From the NCBI RefSeq assembly GCF_022524485.1, contig NZ_JAKXMK010000002.1, positions 186,001 to 250,000 on the forward strand: a stretch of DNA of 64,000 nt, read 5' to 3'. Positions 23,855-33,006 of the stretch are shown in pieces (position 1 is the stretch's first letter; the number at the start of each line of letters is the position of its first letter). Position numbers and translations under genes: made by a program. Source of the stretch: Pseudonocardia alaniniphila. Lineage in GTDB: Bacteria > Actinomycetota > Actinomycetes > Mycobacteriales > Pseudonocardiaceae. The notes beneath the pieces are model-generated. The model saw only the letters and a program-made list of their open reading frames with translations. It was not told where the DNA came from and made no database searches.

Positions 23855-26326
23855 TCAGCCCGTGTGCAGGGTGGTCAGGGTGCCGTCCGCGAGGTTCGAG
23901 ACGTAGGCGATGGTGCCGTTCGGCAGCAGGGCCACCGACGTCGGAGACTTGCCCGTCGGGATGGTCGCCGTCACAGACATCGTGTCGGGGTTGATCACCG
24001 AGACCGTGTTGTCGGTGACGTTGACCGCGTAGGCGAAGCGGCCGTCAGGTGCCCAGGCGATGTCCTGCGGGTTCCTCCCCACCGCGATGGCGGAGATGAC
24101 CTTGTTCGTGTTGGTGTCGATCATCGTGACGGACGCCGAGTCGTAGTTGACGTTCGCCACCAGCGGTCGGGTGGGGTGCACCGCAAGGCTGTGCGGGCTC
24201 TTCTGCACGGGTATCTCCGCGAGTATCGCGAAGTTCGACGTGTCGATCACGGACACCAGGTTCGACTCGTGGTTGGCGGTGTAGGCGCGCTTGCCGTCCG
24301 GGGAGAACTCGACCCAGTGCGGGTTGGGCGCCACCTTGATCTCGTTGGTGACGGCGTTGGTGGCGGTGTCGATCACCGAGATGGTGCCGGAGTCGTGGTT
24401 GGGCACGTAGAGCTGCTTCCCGTCGGGCGTGACGGCGGCGAGGAAGGGCCGGGTACGCACCGGGATGGTGGTCGTGATCGAGTTCGTGGTGGTGTCGAGC
24501 ACACCGACGGCGGCAATGGTCCTGGCGTCGTTCCAGATGCTGACGTAGATCGTGCGCCCGTCGGGGGAGAAGGCCAGGTACTGCGGGGGTCCGGTGGCGA
24601 CGGGGATGGTGGCCGTCACCGTGTTCACCGCCGTGTCCACGACGGTGACGACGCCTGCGTTGCGGTTCGCGATGTAGGCCTGACGCCCGTTCGGCGAGAC
24701 GACGACGAACCCCGGGGTGGGCCCGGCTGCGATCGTGGGCCCGATGGACGGGATGGGCAGGCTGGCCGCGACGGCAGGCCGGCCCGCGGGCGGCGCGGCG
24801 GCCGGAGGCGCCTGCGCGGCGGGGGGCGAGGGGGACGCAGTGGTCGGAGCCGCGCCGAACTGGTTGGTGAGGAAATAGACGAGGCCGGCGATCAACACGG
24901 CCACGATGACCGCCGCACCCGCCAGGGCGAGGGGCCGGCGACCGATGACCGGGGCAGGCCGGGACGACGGTGGAGGCGGCGGCCCGGTCGGTTCCTCCGG
25001 GCCCCCGCCGCCCGGCCCGCCAGGACCGGGCGGGCCGGAGCCTCCGGACGGCGGTCCGCCCGGGCCTGCGGGCGTCTGCCGCTGGGCCGGGATCTGTGGT
25101 GGGGGCCCTGTGCGCTGGGCCGGGACGTCCGCGGCGGTCGCTGCGCCCGCGGGTCCGCGCTCGGCGTCCACGGCGACGGCAGCGCCCGCGGACGTGTCGT
25201 CGCTGCGGCCGCCGCGCGGGACGGGAATCGTCGCCGCCGGTGGGGCGCCGCCTGCGGCCGGGATCGCTCCCGCCCTGGCCAGGGTGGCGGCGCCGAGCGC
25301 GACGGCGTACTTGGGGTGGGCGTCCACCACGGTGGGGCGGCCCAGCTCCTCGGAGATCATCCGGGACACCAGCGGGATCCGGGACGAGCCGCCGACCAGC
25401 AGCACCGCGGACAACGCGCTCGCGTCGACCTGCGCGGAGCGCACCGTCCGGATCAGCGTGCCGATCGTCGACTCGATGGGGGCGCGGATCATGTCCTCGA
25501 AGTCGGCCCGGGTGACCCGCACGTCGAAGTGGCGGTGGGGCAGGAACACGGGGATGGTCGTCTCGGTGTCGATCGAGAGAGCCTCCTTGGCGAGCACGCA
25601 GTCCTGGCGCAGCCGGGCCAGCGCCACGGAGGTCTGCGGGTCGCCCATGTCCAGCTCGGACAGCGCTCCGCTCGACGAGTAGTTGACGTAGGAGAGGATC
25701 GCCTCGTCGAAGTCGACGCCACCCAGGCGTTCGATCCCTTCGGGAATGCCGAGGATCTCGATGCCGGCAGAGCGCTTCTGCAACACGGTGGCGTCGAACG
25801 TGCCCCCACCGAGGTCGTAGACGGCGATGATCTCGCCGTCGTTGAGGTGGCGCGACGCCGCGTAGTGGGCAGCGGCGGCCTCGGGCTCGGTGACCGTGCG
25901 TGGTGCTGTGAGCCCCGCGACCTGCGGCACCTCGTCGAAGAGCTCGCGGCGGAACGGTCCCCAGTTGGCCGGGTGGGTGAGGACGATGCTCTCGGGCTTC
26001 GTGCCCTCGGTCTCGGTCACCTTGGTCACCACGTCGTGCAGCAACGTGCCGAGCAGGGTGGTGACGGGATAGGGAGAGCCCCCGAGCACCACGGGTGTGG
26101 GGTCACCGAGACGGCGCTTGAACTCGCGGCCGATCCGGTCCGGGCTGCTGACGGCGCGGCGGGCCGCGGCGTCACCGGAGACGAGGGCGCCGTCCTCGCG
26201 CAGGTACACCACGGCCGGGGTCACCACGGTGCGGTCGCCCAGGGTGAACATCTCGACGTTGGACCCGTTCGCGATCGCGGCAGCGACGAATGTCGTGCCG
26301 AGGTCCACTCCGAGGTGATATCCCAC
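23855..26326 (-). CDS. Membrane-anchored Hsp70 ATPase domain fused to an extracellular YVTN beta-propeller
   Basis: An 823-residue fusion. Residues 1-355 are an Hsp70/actin-type ATPase domain: phosphate-1 GVDLGTTF (6-13), phosphate-2 VYDLGGGTFDATVL (169-182) and the adenosine motif LLVGGSSRIPLVSRM (309-323). Residues 356-462 are a Pro/Gly-rich linker. Residues 465-487 form one membrane span (PLALAGAAVIVAVLIAGLVY). After a second Pro/Ala linker, residues about 525-823 hold seven 42-residue YVTN/YncE-like repeats such as LYVPNHDSGTISVIDT and AYTANHESNLVSVIDT, enough for a full seven-bladed propeller. There is no Hsp70 peptide-binding domain. Expected topology is ATPase inside and propeller outside. 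It is divergent from the kinase operon at 26495 across 168 bp and near dynamin-like genes. Confidence 0.9.
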   Translation of the reverse strand: MGYHLGVDLGTTFVAAAIANGSNVEMFTLGDRTVVTPAVVYLREDGALVSGDAAARRAVSSPDRIGREFKRRLGDPTPVVLGGSPYPVTTLLGTLLHDVVTKVTETEGTKPESIVLTHPANWGPFRRELFDEVPQVAGLTAPRTVTEPEAAAAHYAASRHLNDGEIIAVYDLGGGTFDATVLQKRSAGIEILGIPEGIERLGGVDFDEAILSYVNYSSSGALSELDMGDPQTSVALARLRQDCVLAKEALSIDTETTIPVFLPHRHFDVRVTRADFEDMIRAPIESTIGTLIRTVRSAQVDASALSAVLLVGGSSRIPLVSRMISEELGRPTVVDAHPKYAVALGAATLARAGAIPAAGGAPPAATIPVPRGGRSDDTSAGAAVAVDAERGPAGAATAADVPAQRTGPPPQIPAQRQTPAGPGGPPSGGSGPPGPGGPGGGGPEEPTGPPPPPSSRPAPVIGRRPLALAGAAVIVAVLIAGLVYFLTNQFGAAPTTASPSPPAAQAPPAAAPPAGRPAVAASLPIPSIGPTIAAGPTPGFVVVSPNGRQAYIANRNAGVVTVVDTAVNTVTATIPVATGPPQYLAFSPDGRTIYVSIWNDARTIAAVGVLDTTTNSITTTIPVRTRPFLAAVTPDGKQLYVPNHDSGTISVIDTATNAVTNEIKVAPNPHWVEFSPDGKRAYTANHESNLVSVIDTSNFAILAEIPVQKSPHSLAVHPTRPLVANVNYDSASVTMIDTNTNKVISAIAVGRNPQDIAWAPDGRFAYAVNVTDNTVSVINPDTMSVTATIPTGKSPTSVALLPNGTIAYVSNLADGTLTTLHTG

Positions 26327-26494
26327 GCGGCCTCCCGGGAGCCGGCACCGTACCTCGTCTCGGATACCCGCGATAGCGCTGGTCAGGGTCGCTCTGGGGT
26401 TCGCTCGCCCGCCGGTCGGGAAGCGTTACACCCCCGGCAGTAATCGGGCCCGTCGGGAGACACCAAGAGTGGGGAGAGCCCTACCCGGGGTGGG

Positions 26495-27310
26495 GTGCAC
26501 CCCATTCCCGCGCGACCTCGCACGCCGGACCATACGAGGATGATGCTCGAGCCAGCGCAGTGCGCCGGCGACGCTCCCCGCACGCCTTCCGAGCAGGGCA
26601 CGCCCGACGCGCCGTCATCAGCCGCACCTCCCCCGACCGACCCGCAGGCCCCCGACCCCGCCACCAGGCTCCCCACTCCTGACCCGGACGCCCGCCGCCG
26701 CGCCGAGCGCGAGCAGTGGATGCGTCGCCGGCGCCTCGAACGGCAACTGCACGACGGTGCCGCGTTGCGGATCTCCGCGCTCGCGCTCCAGCTCGGCCTC
26801 TTCCGGCACCGCGTGCCCGACGCGGAACCCGACCTGCACGCGTCCATCGACAGCCTCCAGGACGAGCTGCACGCCGCGCTCCAGGAGCTGCGTGATGTGG
26901 CCGGCAAGATCTATCCGTCCCTGCTCGACGACGCCGGGCTCGGCCCGGCCCTGCGCGAGGCGGCCGACCGTGTGGACATCCCGGTGCGGGTCGACGCCTC
27001 CGCCGACCGGTTCGATCCGGCGGCAGAGGGCGCCGCCTACTTCTCCGTGGTCGAGTGCTTGGCCGCGATGGATGCCGCAGCCGCTGCCGAGAAGGCTGCC
27101 GGCGGCGAACCCGGCGAGGAGCCCGTCGAGGTCGCGGTGCGGCGTGTGGGTGACGAATCGGACGGTTGGGTGCTGTCCGTGCAGCTCAGAGGAGTGAACG
27201 TGGCGCACGCCGGGGCGATGCTGGACCAGGTGCGGCGGCTCGGCGGCACCATCGATGTCGCCGGAGGGCCTGGCCCCGGCACGATCACAGCGAGGATTCC
27301 ATGCGAGTAG
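26495..27310 (+). CDS. Soluble HisKA_3-type sensor-kinase-like protein with degenerate ATP domain
   Basis: A protein of about 271 residues. After a Pro-rich disordered N-terminus, residues 78-97 (RRRRLERQLHDGAALRISAL) form the HisKA_3 box with phospho-acceptor His86. The dimerisation helices run to about 150 (RDVAGKIYPSLLDDAGLGPA). The ATP-binding part is altered: the N-box position reads VECLAAMDAAAAAEKA with no Asn, and no GxG motif follows except the last GGPGPGTITARIP strand. It may not bind ATP, and could act as a phospho-transfer or dimerisation partner. GTG 26495 is used; ATG 26540 is an alternative. It overlaps the response-regulator gene by 10 bp, so the two are coupled. Confidence 0.78.
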   Translation: MHPIPARPRTPDHTRMMLEPAQCAGDAPRTPSEQGTPDAPSSAAPPPTDPQAPDPATRLPTPDPDARRRAEREQWMRRRRLERQLHDGAALRISALALQLGLFRHRVPDAEPDLHASIDSLQDELHAALQELRDVAGKIYPSLLDDAGLGPALREAADRVDIPVRVDASADRFDPAAEGAAYFSVVECLAAMDAAAAAEKAAGGEPGEEPVEVAVRRVGDESDGWVLSVQLRGVNVAHAGAMLDQVRRLGGTIDVAGGPGPGTITARIPCE

Positions 27311-27966
27311 CGCTGGCCGAGGACGGTGCCCTGTTCCGCGAGGGGCTGCTGATGCTCCTCCAGGCGGCGGGGCACGAGGTCGTCGGCAGCACGGCCGACG
27401 GTGACTCGTTGGTCGAGCTGCTCTCGACCGAGCGCGCCGACGTCGCGATCCTGGACATCAGGATGCCCCCCGAGCCGGACGGCGGGCTGGTGACGGCGGA
27501 GCGGCTGCGCGCCCTGCATCCCGACATGGGTCTGCTGTTCCTGTCCCACTACGCCGAGTCGCACTACCTGATGCGCATCCTGCAGATCGGCACCGACTCC
27601 ATCGGCTACCGGCTCAAGGAGAAGGTGGGCAGCGTCGACGTCCTCACCGACACGCTCAGCCGCATCGAGGCCGGCGAGATCGTCATCGAGCCGGTGTTGG
27701 CCAAGCGGCTGGTGGAGCGGCCCCGCGGCGACAAGAAGGGGGCCATCGCCTCCCTGTCCGAGCGCGAGCTCGACGTGCTGCGCCTCATGGCGGAGGGGCG
27801 GTCCAACACCGGAATCGCCGCGCAGCTGTTCGTCACGCCCAAGGCCGTCGAGAAGCACATCGCCAACATCTTCGGGAAGCTCAACCTGCATGCCGACACG
27901 GCCGAGCACCACCGGCGGGTACTCGCCGTACTGACCTACCTCCGATCGCAGCGCGACGGCGACTGA
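27301..27966 (+). CDS. LuxR/NarL-type response regulator
   Basis: A 221-residue response regulator. Receiver domain 1-120: acidic pair Glu7-Asp8, phospho-acceptor Asp52 in VAILDIRMPP, Thr/Ser switch region LLFLSHYAESHY and Lys in YRLKEKVGS. The LuxR-type HTH is about 150-215: LSERELDVLRLMAEGRSNTG, then FVTPKAVEKHIANIFGKLNL. ATG 27301 overlaps the preceding kinase-like gene. It is the only response regulator in a stretch with three kinase-like genes, so it is probably the shared output and a DNA-binding activator. Its targets are not visible; the divergent Hsp70-propeller gene is a candidate. Confidence 0.93.
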   Translation: MRVALAEDGALFREGLLMLLQAAGHEVVGSTADGDSLVELLSTERADVAILDIRMPPEPDGGLVTAERLRALHPDMGLLFLSHYAESHYLMRILQIGTDSIGYRLKEKVGSVDVLTDTLSRIEAGEIVIEPVLAKRLVERPRGDKKGAIASLSERELDVLRLMAEGRSNTGIAAQLFVTPKAVEKHIANIFGKLNLHADTAEHHRRVLAVLTYLRSQRDGD

Positions 27967-28042
27967 GGCTTGGCCGCGCACGTCAGGACGCTTAGCGTGA
28001 CTCCGAACCCGGATCCGATCCGGGTGGAACCGGTGGTGCGTG

Positions 28043-29392
28043 ATGAACCGGACGAGCGTGGCGAGGGTGCTGCGGGCAGCGGTGGTGGCCTGCGGCGTCG
28101 CCGCGCTGCTCCTGCTGCTGGTCGACGGCGGCCCCTGGCTCTTCGGGTTCTCCGCGGCCGGGTCCGGCACCGCGGTGCTCCTGCCGTTCGTCGCCGTCGG
28201 TGTGTGTGCGGTGGGGCTCGGGTTCGTGCTGCCCCGCGTGGACGCGGCGGTCGGGCGGCTCACCCACCACCGTGAGGTCACGCCGTACTCGGCGCTCGCG
28301 GCGGCCGCCGCACGGATCCGGGCCGGGTCGCTGGAACAGGCGCTGCCCGGTCTCGCCCAGGTGCTCGCCGACGGCACCGGTGCCACCCGTGCCGTGGTGT
28401 GGCTCGCGGTCGGCGACCGCCTCGTCGCCACGGCGGAGCACCCACCGCGGGCCTCCGGCGGTTCGGACGAGGAACACGTGCCGAACCTGGCCGTGCTGCT
28501 CGCCCGGCCCGACACCGACCACGTCGTGCCGGTGCTCGACGGCGCGGAACTGCGCGCGGCGTTGGCGATCGGAAAGCCGGACGCTCCGATCACCCCGGCC
28601 GACCAGCGGCTCGTCCAGGACGTGGCGAACGGTGCCGCCCTGCTGCTGCGGGGCGTGGCGCAGAACGCCGAGCTGGCCGAACGGGTACGCCGGGCGGACG
28701 ACCTCGCGACGCAGCTGGACGACTCCCGGCAGCGGCTCTCCCAGGCCCGTGAGGTCGAGCGCAGGCGACTGGTCATGGAGCTCTCCCACGCCACCGGCGA
28801 CCGGCTGGCAGCACTGCGCGCCGAGGTCGATCGCGCTCAGGCCGCGCTGAAGTGCCGGCCGGAGGTGGCCGCTGCGGCGCACGAGGCGCTTCTGCTTGCC
28901 CGGGGTGGGCTGGACGAGCTGCTGGACCGCTTCCGGGTGATCGCCCGCGGCGTGTACCCGGCTGTGCTGCGCGACCAGGGCCCGGCCGCAGCGCTCGACG
29001 AGGTGGCCACCGACCTCCCGCGGCCGGTGCGGCTGACCGGAAGCCTCGGTGGGCGCCTGGACTGGGAGATCGAGTCGGGGCTCTACTACGTGGCTGCCGC
29101 CGCCCTGCACGCGCTCGCCGGCGGACCGGCGGAGAGCGAGCTCGTGGTGGCCTTCGGGAGGACCGACGGCCGGGCGACGGTGCGCATCGACGACGCAGCT
29201 CCGGACGTCACCCCTGACCGGCTGCGCACCGCGCTCGCCGACGACGTCGAGCGGCTCGCGGCGCTGGGCGGTGATCTCGAACTGATCCTCCCGAACGGGC
29301 CGGAGCGGCCCCTCGGTATGCGTGCCTGGGTGCCCGACCACCTCGAACCGGTGGTCGAGAGCGGCACAGGCGCCGATCTGGGGGTCCGGTGA
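28043..29392 (+). CDS. Membrane HisKA_3-type kinase-like protein with degenerate ATP domain
   Basis: A 449-residue protein. Two N-terminal membrane spans lie at about 11-28 and 42-64, a GAF-like sensor at about 80-205, then a helical HisKA_3 region with EVERRRLVMELSHATGDRLA, where the usual DLHDGAQ is replaced by ELSHATG; the His (residue 249) is kept. The ATP-binding region has lost its signatures: the N-box reads YVAAAALHALAGGP and the G1 position VRIDDAAPDVTPD. This suggests it cannot phosphorylate by itself. ATG 28043 is used, with GTG 28040 as an alternative. Its TGA overlaps the GTG of the next gene, a complete kinase with a GAF-like domain, so a heterodimer is a reasonable inference. 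Confidence 0.78.
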   Translation: MNRTSVARVLRAAVVACGVAALLLLLVDGGPWLFGFSAAGSGTAVLLPFVAVGVCAVGLGFVLPRVDAAVGRLTHHREVTPYSALAAAAARIRAGSLEQALPGLAQVLADGTGATRAVVWLAVGDRLVATAEHPPRASGGSDEEHVPNLAVLLARPDTDHVVPVLDGAELRAALAIGKPDAPITPADQRLVQDVANGAALLLRGVAQNAELAERVRRADDLATQLDDSRQRLSQAREVERRRLVMELSHATGDRLAALRAEVDRAQAALKCRPEVAAAAHEALLLARGGLDELLDRFRVIARGVYPAVLRDQGPAAALDEVATDLPRPVRLTGSLGGRLDWEIESGLYYVAAAALHALAGGPAESELVVAFGRTDGRATVRIDDAAPDVTPDRLRTALADDVERLAALGGDLELILPNGPERPLGMRAWVPDHLEPVVESGTGADLGVR

Positions 29393-32300
29393 ACAGCCCG
29401 GTGATCGGCACTGCCGTCCTCGATGAGCCCGTCGACCAGGACCGGGACGGCGGAACGCGTGGGCTGCTCGCCGGGGCGACGTACGCGGTGCTCCTCGTGG
29501 TGGTCACGCTGCTGTCGTTCGGGTGGCTCGTGATGGGGGCCGTGGTCGGCGCCGCGGCGTACGTCCCGGCCGTCACCGCGGGCTTCTCCTCCGCCGCGGC
29601 GCAGGGGAGCCGATGGGCCCAGGGCGTGCTCGGCGCGATCCCGCGCAGCGAGCCGCTGGGCCAGGCCGTGCTGGACTACGTGCTCAGCCTGATCAGCATC
29701 GGCGTGGCGGCCGCGCTGCTCGTGTACCGGGGCAGCAGCTGGTCGGTCCGCTTGCTGGTGCTCGCCATGGTCGGCTCGGCGGGAGCGTTCAACCTCCAGG
29801 CGCACGCCGCCGACACCGCGGTCTACACAGCCACCGGCCTCTCCGTCGGCAGCCTCCACCAGATCTTGCTGCACGGCGTGGCCTGCGCGGCTTACATCGT
29901 CGCTCTGCTGGTGTTCCCCCCGGACCGGCGCACGGTCGCGGCTGCCGGGTTCGGCCGAGCCGTACAGGTGGCGGCCGGGGTGGGGACGCTGCTGGTGGTG
30001 GGGTTCGGCACCGCGCTGCTCCCGCACACGATCAGCTGCGTGCTGTTCTTCGGGTTCCTCGTGCCGCTCGCCGGGCTGGTGGTGCTCCCGCGTCGCATCA
30101 GTGCAGGCACCACCGCCACGGCGCGCGCCCAGGCCCGGCTGCTGTTCAGCGTGCTTGCGGTGGCCTTCACGATCACGATCCTGCTCGCGATCATCACGCT
30201 GTTGCTGTGGTTGATGGACTTCTCCGGCCTGACCATCGTCGACCCGACCGCGCACGGTCGTGCGGAAGAGCCGACGGGGCTGCTGTTCTGGTTCTCCCGG
30301 CTGGCCTGCATCGCGATCGCCGCGGCCGTGTTCCTCGCGATGCGGCCGGAGGGACTGTGGGCGGCGGAACGCCTGTTCAGCCGCGGGCTCGCCGTTGCGC
30401 TCGTCACGGCTGTGATCGGCGGCGGCTACGTCGTGGTGCGCACACTCATCGAAGAGGCGATCGGCGACCCGGTCGCGGCGTTCACCGGGTCGACCCTCGC
30501 CGTCCTACCGGCGGCGCTGGCGTTCCTCCCGGTCTACGTACGGGTCGAGCGGGTGGTCGACCGGATGCTGTTCGGCGCTCGGCCCACCCCGTACAGCGTG
30601 CTCGCCGGGATCGCCGCGCTCTCGCGGGCGGGCGCCACCGACGCGCCCGACCTGGAGCGCGTCGCCGAGGCCGTCGGGCGGGGCGTGGGCGCCATCACCT
30701 GCAGGCTGACGGTGGTACGGCCCGGGCTGCACGACCGGGCGTACACGTGGGTCGCTCCGGGTGCCCAGGCTTCGGACGAGCTCGCCGAGGTCGCCGTCCG
30801 GCACGGGACCGAACCCATCGGCACGATCGCGGTCGACCACACCACGGTCGCCGGGCTGCAGGGCCCGCGCCGCCACCTCCTGCAGGACATCGCCGACAGT
30901 CTCGGAGCCGTCTTCCAGGCGAGCCGGTCCGGGATCGAGCTCGAACGCCAGCTGCGCGCGGCCCTCGCCCACGCGGCGGAGATCGCTGCGTCGCGCCGCG
31001 CGGTGGTCGCCGAGATGGACACGGAGCGCCGGCGGATCGAGCGCGACCTGCACGACGGAGCGCAACACCACCTGGTGTCGCTGCGGCTGACTCTCGGCCT
31101 CGTCGAGCACCAGGTCTCGACCGGCCAGTTCGGCCCGGCCCGCGGCCGCCTGGAACAGGTCGCCGAGCAGATCGACACCGCCGAGTCGATCCTGGCCGAG
31201 ACGGCGACGGGCGTGTCGTCCCCGCTGCTGGCCGAACGCGGGCTGGTGGGAGCACTGCGCGTCGAGCTCGCCGGCGGCCACCCGCCCGTCACGTTCGACT
31301 CCGAAGGCGTGCCCGCCGATCTCCCGATCCCGGCCGACGTCGCCGCCGCTGTCTTCTTCTGCTGCCTGGAGTCGGTGAACAACGCGCGCAAGCACGCGGG
31401 GGGCGCGGCGATCGGGGTCCGGCTCGCTCCGGGGGACGGGCGGCTGAGGTTCACGGTGTACGACGAGGGTCCCGGCTGGGATCCTGCCGCGCGTACCGGT
31501 TCGCCCGGCCGCGGGATGCGCAACCTGATGGCGCGCATCGGGTCGGTCGGCGGGCGGATCGAGATCCGGTCGCAGCCGGGCGTTGGGACGGTCGTCGAAG
31601 GTTCGGCGCCCCTTCCGCAACCCGCGACCGAGCTGTCCACCGAGGCCCCGGCCGCCGCTCCCACCCCCGCTGTGGCGGTGGCCGGCCTCCCGCTGATCGA
31701 CCAGGTTCGCGACGCACTGCGCACCGCGCGCGAGCTGTACCACGGCACGCCGCAGGCCGAACCGTTGCGCGCCCTGGCGCAGCGCCTCGACGAGCCGCTG
31801 CGGGTCGCGGTCTCCGGGCCGTCAGGAGCGGGCACGTCCACGCTGGTGGAGGCACTGCGCGCGGCTGCCGACTGCGAGTCGGGCGCCGAGCTCTGCGTGA
31901 CGCTGATCGACGTCCCGGGCCGGGAGCCGAGTTCGGGGGCGGCACCGCAACCCGGCTCGGACGACGAGCTCGCCCCGCTCGCCGACGCGTTCGTCCTGCT
32001 CCTGCGCCGCCCTCCCGGCAAGGACGGGGCGCTCCCCGTGCTGCCGGAGGGTCCGGACCCACCTCGTCCTGCGCTCGCGATCGGGGTGCTGGCGCGAGCC
32101 GACGAGATCGCCGGGGCGGACCGGATCGCCGCGGACTGGTGCACCCGCCTCGAGGTGCGGAGCCTCTGCCACGTGGTGGTGCCCGTCGCGGGGCTGGTTG
32201 CCCGCGCGGCCACGACCCTGAGCGACGCGGAGTACCGCACGCTTCAGGAGATCTCCGAGCCCGCAGGGGATGCCGGCGAGGTCGCGGCCGCGACCGGTGG

Positions 32301-33006
32301 GCCTGCCGCCGCGTCGTCGGGCTCCACCTCCGTGTCGGCCTCCTCGACCGCGTCGGTGCCGGGAACGGCGACCGGGTCGGTGGTGCACGTCGTCGAAGGC
32401 CACGAGCAGCTGCTGCAACGTTTCGGCCCGAACGGCGTACGGACGGCCGTCGATCTGATCCGGTGCGGGCGAGCACCCACATCGGCCGCGCTCGCGTCGG
32501 AGCTCCTGGACTCCAGTGGTGTGCCGCGGTTGCTCGAGCTGATCGACTCGCGGTTCGCCCGGCGCGCCGAGGCCGTCAAAGCCCGGACCGCGCTGCTCGC
32601 GCTGGAGACCCTGGTCCGCGACCAGGCACCGCCGTCGGGCGGCAGCGCACTCGTCTACCGGCTCGACCGCATCCGGTCCGGGGCACACGAACTCACCGAG
32701 AACGACCTGGTCGACGCCCTGCGCTGCGGCGCGCTCGACCTGCCCGACGGGGAACGCGACGTCGCCGAGCGGCTGCTGGGCGCCACCGGAGCGGCGCCGC
32801 GTGCCCGGCTGGGCCTACCCGCCGACGCCGTCCCCCAGGAGGTCGCCCGGGTCGCGGGGGAGCAGCTGGCCCGGTGGCAGGGGCTCGCGGCGCACCCGAT
32901 GTCGGTCAAGGACGCCCGTGACGTGGCGGCCGTGCTCGTGCAGACCTGTGAACAGCTGCTCGCGCGGGCCGCGCGCAACGACGGTCGGATGGGAGGAACG
33001 ACATGA
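29389..33006 (+). CDS. Multispan sensor histidine kinase fused to an IniC-like dynamin-family domain
   Basis: A 1205-residue fusion. Residues about 25-390 contain roughly nine membrane spans. About 398-515 is a GAF-like domain, and 540-740 is a complete HisKA_3 kinase: DTERRRIERDLHDGAQHHL with His555, N-box LESVNNARKHAGG (660-672), G1 YDEGPGWDP and G2 GRGMRNLMARIG. After a Pro/Ala linker, residues about 769-1195 match the IniC-type dynamin-like family: LPLIDQVRDALRTARELYHG, DEPLRVAVSGPSGAGTSTLV at the P-loop (801-820), LIDVPG (839-844), LARADEIAGADRIAADW, CHVVVPVAGLVARAATTLSD, and a helical end RFARRAEAVKARTALLALET. The P-loop Lys is replaced by Thr (GAGTST), and only about 20 residues separate it from LIDVPG, far fewer than in a normal G domain. 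GTP hydrolysis is doubtful. GTG 29389 overlaps the preceding stop, and its stop overlaps the slipin start. Confidence 0.85.
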   Translation: MNSPVIGTAVLDEPVDQDRDGGTRGLLAGATYAVLLVVVTLLSFGWLVMGAVVGAAAYVPAVTAGFSSAAAQGSRWAQGVLGAIPRSEPLGQAVLDYVLSLISIGVAAALLVYRGSSWSVRLLVLAMVGSAGAFNLQAHAADTAVYTATGLSVGSLHQILLHGVACAAYIVALLVFPPDRRTVAAAGFGRAVQVAAGVGTLLVVGFGTALLPHTISCVLFFGFLVPLAGLVVLPRRISAGTTATARAQARLLFSVLAVAFTITILLAIITLLLWLMDFSGLTIVDPTAHGRAEEPTGLLFWFSRLACIAIAAAVFLAMRPEGLWAAERLFSRGLAVALVTAVIGGGYVVVRTLIEEAIGDPVAAFTGSTLAVLPAALAFLPVYVRVERVVDRMLFGARPTPYSVLAGIAALSRAGATDAPDLERVAEAVGRGVGAITCRLTVVRPGLHDRAYTWVAPGAQASDELAEVAVRHGTEPIGTIAVDHTTVAGLQGPRRHLLQDIADSLGAVFQASRSGIELERQLRAALAHAAEIAASRRAVVAEMDTERRRIERDLHDGAQHHLVSLRLTLGLVEHQVSTGQFGPARGRLEQVAEQIDTAESILAETATGVSSPLLAERGLVGALRVELAGGHPPVTFDSEGVPADLPIPADVAAAVFFCCLESVNNARKHAGGAAIGVRLAPGDGRLRFTVYDEGPGWDPAARTGSPGRGMRNLMARIGSVGGRIEIRSQPGVGTVVEGSAPLPQPATELSTEAPAAAPTPAVAVAGLPLIDQVRDALRTARELYHGTPQAEPLRALAQRLDEPLRVAVSGPSGAGTSTLVEALRAAADCESGAELCVTLIDVPGREPSSGAAPQPGSDDELAPLADAFVLLLRRPPGKDGALPVLPEGPDPPRPALAIGVLARADEIAGADRIAADWCTRLEVRSLCHVVVPVAGLVARAATTLSDAEYRTLQEISEPAGDAGEVAAATGGPAAASSGSTSVSASSTASVPGTATGSVVHVVEGHEQLLQRFGPNGVRTAVDLIRCGRAPTSAALASELLDSSGVPRLLELIDSRFARRAEAVKARTALLALETLVRDQAPPSGGSALVYRLDRIRSGAHELTENDLVDALRCGALDLPDGERDVAERLLGATGAAPRARLGLPADAVPQEVARVAGEQLARWQGLAAHPMSVKDARDVAAVLVQTCEQLLARAARNDGRMGGTT

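Noticed and set aside
23860..24760. Regular repeats resembling a CRISPR array
   Set aside because: The periodicity of about 126 bp is the coding of seven YVTN blades; no identical repeats with unique spacers.
23759..26443. Very long open frame on the plus strand opposite the Hsp70-propeller gene
   Set aside because: It is the G+C-driven antisense shadow of a clearly recognisable gene: low-complexity Arg/Gly/Val sequence, no domain, no ribosome site.
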